Source of the DNA: Thermoanaerobaculales bacterium
GTDB taxonomy: Bacteria > Acidobacteriota > Thermoanaerobaculia > Thermoanaerobaculales > Sulfomarinibacteraceae
Direction: 5' to 3'
Assembly: GCA_029932545.1 (NCBI GenBank)
Contig: JAOZPW010000045.1
Coordinates: 5,449 to 17,344, forward strand
DNA: 11,896 nt
Below are positions 6,273-11,896 of this stretch, in pieces. Below the pieces are notes generated by a model. That model saw only the letters and a program-made list of their open reading frames with translations. It was not told the DNA's origin and did no database searches. Both the position numbers and the translations under genes were made by a program. Each line of letters starts with the position of its first letter. Position 1 is the stretch's first letter.

Positions 6273-7025
6273 ATGAAGAAGACATGGCAGACAGCAGTGG
6301 TCGTCGGGGCCTCTTCGGGCATCGGCGCTGCTCTGGTAAAGCGGCTGGTCGCTCAAGGTTGCCGGGTTGCAGCGGTCGCCAGGCGACACGACGAGTTGGA
6401 GAGTCTGGCGGTCTGGGCACGCAAGGCCGGTGGGGGCGGGGAAGTATTTCCCTACGTTGCAGACGTCCGTGAGGCCCAGTCGGTACTGGAGCTGTTTGAA
6501 ACGATCACCGGCGATCTTGGCGGTCTTGACCTGATGATCTATGCCGCCGGGGTGATGCTCCCAGTTCAGTTTGAGGAGTACGACACCGCCAAGGACCTGG
6601 AGATGCTGCAGACAAACCTCTCCGGCGCCGTCGCTTGGCTCAATCCGGCCGCGCAGCGTTTCGCCCGCTTGAAGAGAGGGACCATTGTCGGCATCGGCTC
6701 GGTCGCCGGTGATCGAGGGCGCTCCGGTTCTCCGGTCTACAACACCTCCAAGGCCGGACTCCATACCTATCTCGAGGCCCTTCGAAATCGAGTGGCACGG
6801 TACGGCGTCAAGGTCGTTACCATCAAGCCGGGTTTCGTCGACACGGCAATGACCAAAGATCTTCCAGGACTCTTCTGGTTGATCTCCGCCGACCGGGCCG
6901 CCGAGATCATCCTGGCGAAGGCCCGCAAGGGTGCAGTGACCGCCTATGTTCCGGCCCGCTGGGGGTTGGTCATGCTGATCATCCGGTCAATTCCGTCCTT
7001 CATTTTCCGTCGGCTGAAGGTCTGA
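6273..7025 (+). CDS. SDR-family oxidoreductase, DprE2-like
   Basis: A 250-aa classical short-chain dehydrogenase/reductase. The nucleotide-binding motif GASSGIG is at 12-18, YAAG at 90-93 and N115 in LQTNLSG; the catalytic residues are S143 (GIGSVAG), Y156 and K160 (YNTSK). IKPGFVDTAM follows at 184-193. The hydrophobic C-terminus (VMLIIRSIPSFIFRRL) suggests membrane contact, as expected for lipid-linked substrates. The next gene, 1 nt downstream, is a DprE1-like FAD oxidase, which makes the DprE2 role (NAD(P)H reduction of a 2-keto polyprenyl-phosphate pentose) the best inference; by sequence alone it is only a generic SDR. The start has AAGGGGAT a few bases upstream, and a possible -10 (TAGAAT, 6240-6245) suggests that the four-gene transcript begins here. 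Confidence 0.85.
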   Translation: MKKTWQTAVVVGASSGIGAALVKRLVAQGCRVAAVARRHDELESLAVWARKAGGGGEVFPYVADVREAQSVLELFETITGDLGGLDLMIYAAGVMLPVQFEEYDTAKDLEMLQTNLSGAVAWLNPAAQRFARLKRGTIVGIGSVAGDRGRSGSPVYNTSKAGLHTYLEALRNRVARYGVKVVTIKPGFVDTAMTKDLPGLFWLISADRAAEIILAKARKGAVTAYVPARWGLVMLIIRSIPSFIFRRLKV

Positions 7026-7026
7026 G

Positions 7027-8442
7027 ATGCTGTCTGCCGATCGACTGGAGTGGATTGAGGGCTGGGGCGAGGTCCTCGGTGGAGCCGGTTATGTCTTCCG
7101 GCCGTCGATTCTTGAGGGCATTCGGGTGGCCTTGAGAGAGGCCGGCGCCGGCGGTGTTTCGGTGGCACTGCGAGGGACCGGGTGCAGCTATGGGGATGCC
7201 GCCTTGCGTGCCGAGAACATCATCCTGGACCTCAGTCGAATGGACCGGATTCTGTCCTGGGATGGGGAAACAGGCATCATCGACGTCGAACCTGGTGTGA
7301 CACTGCGCCGCCTCTGGCGCTTCGTCCTTGGGGACGGTTGGTGGCCGCCGGTCGTGACAGGCACGATGGAGACCTCGGTCGGGGGATGTCTGGGCATGAA
7401 CGTGCACGGTAAGAATAATTGGGCCCGCGGCACGTTCGGTGAGCATTGCCTTGAGTTCGATCTGATGACGGCGGATGGAGAACTGCGAACCGTGAGTCGA
7501 AATGACGACCCAGAGACGTTCAACGCAGTCATTGGAAGTTTCGGCTTGCTGGGTGTGATCACCCGGGCACGGCTACAGATGAAGAAGATCACTTCCGGCC
7601 TGGTTGAGGCCAAGGCGGTCTCGGCGGGAAATCTCGAAACCCTATTGCGCCTGACCGACGAGGCCAAGGACCAGTGGGAGTACGTTGTCGGCTGGATCGA
7701 TGCCTTTCCCCGGGGCCGAAAGCTGGGCCGGGGCCTGCTGCACTTCGCACGACATCTGGAACCCGGCGAGGATGCCGAACCCGCGCAGACCCTCCGGGCC
7801 GAGGCCCAGGACCTCCCGGAAGATGTCTTCATGATGCCGAAATCGGCAATCTGGCGGCTGATCAAGCCCTTCACCAATCGCCTCGGCATGAAGTGGATCA
7901 ATCGGTTGAAGTACCTCAGTGGAGCAACTCTCGGAGAGGGGGCGATCTATCGCCAGACCTTTGCCGAATTCTCTTTCCTGCTGGACTACGTTCCCAACTG
8001 GAAGAGAATCTACCGCCCTGGTGGTTTAATCCAGCACCAGAGTTTCGTGCCTGTCGACCAGGCCGAAGCTGTCTTTCGCAGGCAACTGGAGGCCTGTCAG
8101 AAAGCCCGTTTGCCCTCCTTTCTCGGTGTTGTCAAGCGTCATCGTCCGGATGATTTTCTGATGGGCCACGGGCTGGATGGATTTTCACTGGCGTTGGATT
8201 TTCCTGTCATTGCCGGTCGACAGGAGCGGTTGTGGCAGTTGGTGCGCACGATGGCCGAAGATGTCGTCGATGCCGGAGGGCGATTCTATGCCGCCAAAGA
8301 TGCGGCTATCCCCGGAGAACTCTATCGGGCGTCGTTTCGAGAGGACCAGGTCGAGCGGCTTCTGGCCCTCAAGGCCGAGTTGGATCCCCAGGCCCTTTTG
8401 CGTACGGCCCTGGGTGACCGGCTTTTGGAGGCATGGCAGTGA
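7027..8442 (+). CDS. FAD-binding oxidase, DprE1-like (decaprenylphosphoryl-ribose 2-oxidase family)
   Basis: A 471-aa flavoprotein with an FAD-binding (PCMH/VAO-type) domain at about 22-185: RGTGCSYGD (49-57) and GTMETSVGGCLGMNVHGKN (112-130). H127 and K129 match DprE1 H132 and K134; NWKRIYRPGGLIQHQ (324-338) matches the DprE1 substrate-pocket stretch containing Q334/Q336, and K424 (YAAKD) matches K418. The cysteine hit by benzothiazinones (C387 in M. tuberculosis) is alanine here, A389 in GFSLALDFP. DprE1 oxidises the 2'-OH of decaprenylphosphoryl-ribose; with the SDR upstream this would yield the arabinose epimer. Actual substrate unknown. A GAAGG site lies 7 nt before the ATG. The stop overlaps the GTG start of the next gene (GTGA). 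No signal peptide. Confidence 0.85.
   Translation: MLSADRLEWIEGWGEVLGGAGYVFRPSILEGIRVALREAGAGGVSVALRGTGCSYGDAALRAENIILDLSRMDRILSWDGETGIIDVEPGVTLRRLWRFVLGDGWWPPVVTGTMETSVGGCLGMNVHGKNNWARGTFGEHCLEFDLMTADGELRTVSRNDDPETFNAVIGSFGLLGVITRARLQMKKITSGLVEAKAVSAGNLETLLRLTDEAKDQWEYVVGWIDAFPRGRKLGRGLLHFARHLEPGEDAEPAQTLRAEAQDLPEDVFMMPKSAIWRLIKPFTNRLGMKWINRLKYLSGATLGEGAIYRQTFAEFSFLLDYVPNWKRIYRPGGLIQHQSFVPVDQAEAVFRRQLEACQKARLPSFLGVVKRHRPDDFLMGHGLDGFSLALDFPVIAGRQERLWQLVRTMAEDVVDAGGRFYAAKDAAIPGELYRASFREDQVERLLALKAELDPQALLRTALGDRLLEAWQ
8427..8431 (+). promoter_or_regulatory. Ribosome binding site deciding the start of the S13 carboxypeptidase
   Basis: GGAGG ends 1 nt before ATG 8433, which is too close, but 7 nt before GTG 8439, which is ideal. 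GTG 8439 also gives the common 4-nt GTGA overlap with the upstream stop codon. Confidence 0.65.
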
Positions 8443-9710
8443 CCCGGCGCCTTCTTGGACTGGGTATCGGGCTCATGATCGTATTGGGTCGGATCGGGTG
8501 GGGAGAATCATCAGATCAATCCCTGTTGTTTTACGCCGAGACCGGCAATGAACACCGAGTTGTCGCTTCTCAAGGTGCAGACCAATCGTTCAACCCGGCT
8601 TCGGTCATCAAGGTGGCGACGTCGTTACTGGCGTTGGAGACCCTGGGGCCAGACTCTCGTTATGAGACAAATTTTGTCTGCCTGGGGCAATGCTCGATTG
8701 AAAATGGCCTTCTGCAGGGCGATCTGGTGATCATTGGTGACGCCGATCCTGATTTTCATGCCGAGAACGCCTGGCTGGTAGCGCGTGAACTCGCATTGCT
8801 CGGCATCAACGGGATCGCGGGGGATCTGGTCATCGAGGGAGTCTTCTTCCAGGGTTGGGAACACGGTGTCGAGAAAAGGCAGACGGACACTCTTCGCCGG
8901 GCCCGGCTGATGGGGGGGCGGTTTCAGCAGGCACTGGATGTTACGCGCTGGGACCGATCTCTCCACGCCACATGGGATGAAGCGGCTACTCGCCATGGGT
9001 GGGCGCCGGATGCGAAACCGGCTATTTCCTTGGGGGAAACCGTGCAAATGGGACACGGCGGGAACGCCGCCCTTCACCCGGTGGTTCGGCACCGATCCAA
9101 TCCCCTGGCCTTGACACTCAAGCGGTTCGATACCTTCTCCAATAACGACATCATCAGGGTCGCGGATCCAATCGGCGGTCCGACGGCAATCGAAAGGCTG
9201 CTCGAAGAAATTGCGGGTGATCTGCCCGGAGAAATCAAGGTCACCACCGCCTCAGGAGAGAGGGTCAACCGTCTGACTGCCCGACAGGTCGTCAAGTTGC
9301 TGTGGGCCTTTGAAGCCACGTGTCGTGAAATGGAACTGGATCCGAGCGATATTCTCCCGGTTCCCGGTTGTGACCCCGGATCCCTGCCGAGGATGTTTCC
9401 CCGGCTGGCACAAGGAGAGAACGCCCGCACGGCCATCGTCAAGAGCGGCACACTGACCAACACCGACGGTGGAGTTGCCGTTCTTGCCGGATTCTTTCGG
9501 TCCCTCAAGGGAGAAACGGTGGCTTTTTGTGTTGCAGCACCCCGTTCCGGTAGGCGGTTGACACACTTTCGATTGGCAGAGCAGGACTGGTTGCTGGACC
9601 TGATGGACTCAGTTGGTGGAGCCGAACGTCGAATCTGCGGGACTGGGCTGGCCTATTCAGATACGATGGCGGACGCTCGGGTCACCCGTCAATCGGTGGC
9701 CGATAAATAA
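8439..9710 (+). CDS. D-Ala-D-Ala carboxypeptidase/endopeptidase, peptidase family S13 (PBP4-like)
   Basis: A 423-aa class C low-molecular-weight penicillin-binding protein from GTG 8439 (ATG 8433 would add two residues). The N-terminus, MTRRLLGLGIGLMIVLG, is a signal peptide, so it works in the periplasm trimming or cleaving peptidoglycan cross-links. The catalytic motifs are in the expected order: SVIK (55-58, nucleophile S55), SNN (234-236) and KSGT (335-338, in place of the usual KTG). The long spacing between SxxK and SxN fits the insertion domains of S13 enzymes. At 423 residues it is a little shorter than E. coli DacB. It overlaps the DprE1-like gene by 4 nt and is followed after 13 nt by the HD-domain gene, so it belongs to the same operon and ties that set to envelope metabolism. 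Confidence 0.88.
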   Translation: MTRRLLGLGIGLMIVLGRIGWGESSDQSLLFYAETGNEHRVVASQGADQSFNPASVIKVATSLLALETLGPDSRYETNFVCLGQCSIENGLLQGDLVIIGDADPDFHAENAWLVARELALLGINGIAGDLVIEGVFFQGWEHGVEKRQTDTLRRARLMGGRFQQALDVTRWDRSLHATWDEAATRHGWAPDAKPAISLGETVQMGHGGNAALHPVVRHRSNPLALTLKRFDTFSNNDIIRVADPIGGPTAIERLLEEIAGDLPGEIKVTTASGERVNRLTARQVVKLLWAFEATCREMELDPSDILPVPGCDPGSLPRMFPRLAQGENARTAIVKSGTLTNTDGGVAVLAGFFRSLKGETVAFCVAAPRSGRRLTHFRLAEQDWLLDLMDSVGGAERRICGTGLAYSDTMADARVTRQSVADK

Positions 9711-9723
9711 TACGGAGAATCCA

Positions 9724-10275
9724 ATGCTGCGAAATGAAGTCGAGAGAATTTGGCCGGAACTGGAATGGATCGAAGATCAGGATCTGAGGAAGCGCACAAC
9801 TGACTGTTGGGTCAGGGCCTTTGAACTGTCGCCGCTGGCGCCGGCGGATCTCGAAGCGATACCTTTCACCCTCAAAGTACCCGATTGCCCGGTGACCTTC
9901 ATGGCCCACAAACGCCTGGTGGTTCATGTGTCACGGGATGCGGCGGCCAAGACCACCGAGTTCTGCGGCGAAGCCCTGCCGATAGATATGGACACCGTCA
10001 TAGCCGGGGCGATTCTGGCTGACGTCGGCAAGGTCCTGGAGTACGAGAGTGATGGAGAGGGCGGCAGTCGCCAGAGTGCACGTGGAAAATACCTGCGTCA
10101 CCCCTTTACCGGGGTCTCACTGGCGATGGAGTGCGGCCTGCCCGACGCGGTTTCTCATATCATCGCTACCCACGCCGGCGAGGGCAACATGGTTGCCCGC
10201 ACCACCGAGGCATGGATCGTTCACCACGCGGACTTCATGACGTATGAACCGTTCGTGAAGCGGTTGGAACTGTAG
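9724..10275 (+). CDS. HD-domain protein with altered HD doublet
   Basis: A 183-aa soluble protein with an HD-phosphohydrolase fold: H62 (AHKRLVVHVS), the segment GAILADVGKVLEYE (95-108) where metal-dependent members read HDxGK, then H126 (RHPFTG), H150 (IIATHAGEG) and HHAD (167-170). Position 99 is Ala instead of the metal-binding His, while D100, G102 and K103 are kept. It may bind metal differently, be inactive or be a nucleotide sensor; the remaining conserved histidines argue against decay. The start at ATG 9724 is supported by GGAGA just upstream; an earlier in-frame Met at 9613 lies inside the carboxypeptidase gene. It is the last gene of the plus-strand set and converges on vapC. Substrate unknown. 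Confidence 0.78.
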   Translation: MLRNEVERIWPELEWIEDQDLRKRTTDCWVRAFELSPLAPADLEAIPFTLKVPDCPVTFMAHKRLVVHVSRDAAAKTTEFCGEALPIDMDTVIAGAILADVGKVLEYESDGEGGSRQSARGKYLRHPFTGVSLAMECGLPDAVSHIIATHAGEGNMVARTTEAWIVHHADFMTYEPFVKRLEL

Positions 10276-10411
10276 CGACCAGGATAAGAATACGATTGAA
10301 CCGCCAAGGGAACGCAAAGAGAGTGTTGTAAACAGCCTCCTCGGAATTCTTTACGGCTCGACCTTTTCGTTGGACTGATCACAGTACTCTTGTGAATTCC
10401 TGGGCTTTGGG
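10276..10411. other. Convergent intergenic gap with a short CGCCAAG-type repeat remnant
   Basis: This 136-bp gap lies between two converging genes, so a bidirectional terminator would be expected, but no strong stem with a T-tract is evident. ACCGCCAAGGGAACGCAAAG (10300-10319) resembles one or two degenerate units of the CGCCAAG/CGCAAAG repeats seen in intergenic DNA of many environmental bacteria. GGAATTC (10343-10349) and GAATTCC (10394-10400) form a distant 7-bp inverted pair of doubtful meaning. Confidence 0.35.
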
Positions 10412-10816
10412 TTATCCCGGCCAGACCTCGAACCCCGCGACTCTGAAGTGGTTGTCGAATGTGAAGGCCATCGAGATACCGGAGTGCTTCATCACCGCAA
10501 ATGAGAGGCAATCGGTGAAGCTGAATGGCTGGTCGGCGAACTGCTCGAGCAGATCGACAGCGCGCATTTCATCGTCTCGACCGGTTCTGATGATCGTCAG
10601 TTCGTTCGAAGTGAAGAGTGAGCGTGCTCGTTCGGCGGCAAAGTGATTTCCCGCGCGTCGGGCCAGCAGGGTCAAGGTCTCGTCGAGAATATGATTCGTC
10701 GTGAAGCACCGCTGCGAGCCGGCGGCAAGTTTGCCCCATGCGGTGACAGCGATTGAGTGGTATTGGTCGCGCGCAACATACCGGGCGACGAAGGCGCCGG
10801 TGTCGATGAAGATCAT
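10412..10816 (-). CDS. vapC: VapC-type PIN-domain toxin ribonuclease
   Basis: A 134-aa PIN domain of standard length. The acidic active-site residues are in place: D5 (MIFIDTGAF), E46 (ILDETLTLL), D102 (SFTDCLSF) and D121 (FTFDNHF). Together they bind Mg/Mn for RNA cleavage; known VapC toxins cut tRNA or rRNA. The ATG overlaps the antitoxin stop by 4 nt (ATGA), the usual arrangement for tight toxin-antitoxin stoichiometry. The toxin is encoded downstream of the antitoxin and nothing suggests truncation. The RNA target cannot be read from sequence. Confidence 0.93.
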   Translation of the reverse strand: MIFIDTGAFVARYVARDQYHSIAVTAWGKLAAGSQRCFTTNHILDETLTLLARRAGNHFAAERARSLFTSNELTIIRTGRDDEMRAVDLLEQFADQPFSFTDCLSFAVMKHSGISMAFTFDNHFRVAGFEVWPG

Positions 10817-11061
10817 CCGTCCGCCTGAGCTTCCTCGTAAAGGTATTGATCGTGCTCCTGGGAAATGTCGGACGGCGCTTCGCCCAGGAAAATTCCGGAG
10901 TCGGCAAACAGCGGGTCTTCCCTGCGCTCCGGCGGTGGAGTCGATACCGTGGCTGTCAGAGATCTTCGAACCAGTTCACCAAATGAAATTCCGGCCGCCA
11001 TCGCTTGCTCTTGAGCCTGGCGCTTGAGTTCCTCGGGCAGCATGATCGTCGTTCGGTTCAT
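10813..11061 (-). CDS. vapB: VapB-type ribbon-helix-helix antitoxin
   Basis: An 82-aa antitoxin. Residues 1-35 (MNRTTIMLPEELKRQA, then ISFGELVRRSL) form a ribbon-helix-helix DNA-binding domain of CopG/Arc type. Residues 45-82, acidic and aromatic with HDQYLYEE near the end, are the expected toxin-neutralising tail that wraps the PIN domain. The start has GGAG 6 nt upstream. It is the first gene of the vapBC operon. Its promoter overlaps two 10-bp direct repeats, consistent with autorepression by the VapB or VapBC complex. Confidence 0.9.
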   Translation of the reverse strand: MNRTTIMLPEELKRQAQEQAMAAGISFGELVRRSLTATVSTPPPERREDPLFADSGIFLGEAPSDISQEHDQYLYEEAQADG

Positions 11062-11069
11062 TAGTTCTC

Positions 11070-11093
11070 CATAGCCATAATAACATAGCCATA
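11070..11093 (-). promoter_or_regulatory. Candidate VapB operator: two direct repeats TATGGCTATG
   Basis: On the minus strand TATGGCTATG occurs twice without mismatch (11093-11084 and 11079-11070), with a 4-bp spacer and 14-bp period. The copies lie in the promoter spacer and over the 3' part of the -10 box, 9 nt before the vapB ATG. Repeats in this place are what a ribbon-helix-helix autorepressor would bind. Confidence 0.6.
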
Positions 11094-11105
11094 CCCTGCT
11101 GTTAT
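11077..11105 (-). promoter_or_regulatory. Candidate sigma-70 promoter of vapBC
   Basis: On the minus strand, ATAACA (11105-11100, 4 of 6 to TTGACA) and TATTAT (11082-11077, 5 of 6 to TATAAT) are separated by exactly 17 bp. The -35 box overlaps the stop codon of the aminotransferase gene. Transcription would begin close to the ribosome binding site, giving a very short leader. Confidence 0.5.
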
Positions 11106-11896
11106 TCGATAGCCTGCCGCAGCACCTTCGCCATCCGTTTGACGCCCTCTTCGATACGTTCTGTAGAACTGGTCGAGTAATTCATGCGCAGGGTGTTCTC
11201 GTGGCCGCCGTTGGGGAAGAACGCCCCACCGGGAACAAAGGCGACATCTTCAACGAGGCACAGCTCCAGAATTTCCCGGGCATTAAGACTCTCCGGCAGA
11301 GTGATCCAGAGGAACATGCCGCCTTCGGGCCGAGTCCATGTGATTCCATCGGGGAACTCTGCCTCCATCGTGCGCAGCATGACGTCCCGCCGGCTTCGGT
11401 AGAGGTCGATGACGCCCTGGATGTTACGGTCGAGGCCATAGGTTTCAAGGTAGCCGGCAAGTTGCATCTGGCCCAGCGTCGAAGTGTGAAGGTCGGCCGC
11501 CTGTTTGACGAAGACGTATTTCTGGAAGAGTTCCGGCGCAGCGGAGAGCCATCCCAGTCGGAGCCCGGGGCAGAAGACTTTGGAAAAGGTGCCGAGGAAG
11601 ACGACCCACTCATTGCCTTCGAGGCTCTTGAGCGGCGGCACCGATTGGCCTTCGAAGCGCACCTCGGCATACGGGCTGTCTTCGATGACGGGAACTTCGA
11701 AGCGCCTGGCGAGGTCCATCACGCCCTTGCGCCGCTCCAGGCTCCAGGTATTTCCGCTGGGGTTCTGGAAATCCGGGATGACGTAGATGAAACGTGCATT
11801 GGGGATCCCGCTGAGCCGGCGTTCAAGGTCTGAGACCACCATGCCGTCATCGTCAGTCTCGATTTCGACAAACTGAGGCTCGTAGGCCTTGAAGGC
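11102..11896 (-). CDS. PLP-dependent aminotransferase, class I/II (partial, N-terminus beyond window)
   Basis: The frame stays open to the right edge, giving the C-terminal 264 residues of a fold-type I aminotransferase; about the first third is missing. Visible features are YVIPDFQNPSG (38-48 of the visible part), EDSPYAE with the conserved Tyr (72-78), the PLP-lysine motif GTFSKVFCPGLRLGW with the lysine at visible residue 106, GGMFLWITLP, and the substrate-carboxylate Arg in NTLRMNYS. The pattern is closest to the 2-aminoadipate/aromatic aminotransferase group (LysN-like) or the C-terminal domain of MocR regulators; the missing N-terminus would decide. An internal ATG at 11842 is not the start, because the homologous sequence continues upstream of it. 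The stop overlaps the vapBC promoter. Confidence 0.9.
   Translation of the reverse strand, partial: AFKAYEPQFVEIETDDDGMVVSDLERRLSGIPNARFIYVIPDFQNPSGNTWSLERRKGVMDLARRFEVPVIEDSPYAEVRFEGQSVPPLKSLEGNEWVVFLGTFSKVFCPGLRLGWLSAAPELFQKYVFVKQAADLHTSTLGQMQLAGYLETYGLDRNIQGVIDLYRSRRDVMLRTMEAEFPDGITWTRPEGGMFLWITLPESLNAREILELCLVEDVAFVPGGAFFPNGGHENTLRMNYSTSSTERIEEGVKRMAKVLRQAIE

Noticed and set aside
9613..9723. Upstream ATG start for the HD-domain gene
   Set aside because: It lies inside the carboxypeptidase gene; ATG 9724 has its own GGAGA site and the family-like sequence begins there.
10343..10400. GGAATTC/GAATTCC inverted pair as a bidirectional terminator
   Set aside because: A 7-bp match across a 44-nt loop with no T-tract is too weak.

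Overview
The window looks like a chromosomal segment of an environmental, Gram-negative-type bacterium with fairly high GC (about 58-60 % by eye). The best guess, of moderate confidence, is an Acidobacteriota-like lineage (Thermoanaerobaculia/Holophagae type). It rests on the duplicated C-terminal beta-rich module of the secreted protease, on short tandem repeats in almost every intergenic gap, and on the gene mix. No rRNA, tRNA, CRISPR array, transposase or phage gene was seen.

Left part, minus strand: a cytosolic cyclophilin-type peptidyl-prolyl isomerase (2354-2869) lies upstream of a large secreted lysyl-endopeptidase-like serine protease (210-2285). The protease has the architecture signal peptide, propeptide, trypsin-fold domain, duplicated C-terminal module. 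Left of it, 1-204 is a non-coding, hairpin-rich stretch bounded by inverted 7-bp-period repeats.

The divergent intergenic region 2870-3382 holds no gene. It carries a 194-bp element with inverted arms of hexanucleotide repeats, followed directly by a 7-bp-period tandem repeat.

Centre, plus strand: a TraB/GumN (Tiki-like) secreted protein is translationally coupled to a class II histone-deacetylase-like enzyme that has an extra, unrecognised C-terminal domain of about 215 residues. After a gap holding another inverted heptamer-repeat element comes a tight four-gene set: an SDR reductase resembling DprE2, an FAD oxidase resembling DprE1, a family S13 (PBP4-type) D-Ala-D-Ala carboxypeptidase, and an HD-domain protein with a substituted HD doublet. 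The first two together suggest 2'-epimerisation of a polyprenyl-phosphate pentose. With the peptidoglycan enzyme this points to an envelope role, but no prenyltransferase or glycosyltransferase is present here to prove it.

Right part, minus strand: a vapBC toxin-antitoxin pair has a recognisable promoter overlapped by two 10-bp direct repeats (a likely autoregulatory operator). Upstream of it is the C-terminal part of a fold-type I PLP aminotransferase cut by the window edge.

Points most worth a second look: the deacetylase fusion, the DprE1/DprE2-like pair outside Actinobacteria, the family of inverted short-tandem-repeat elements, the altered HD motif, and a possible leaderless start for the TraB-family gene.
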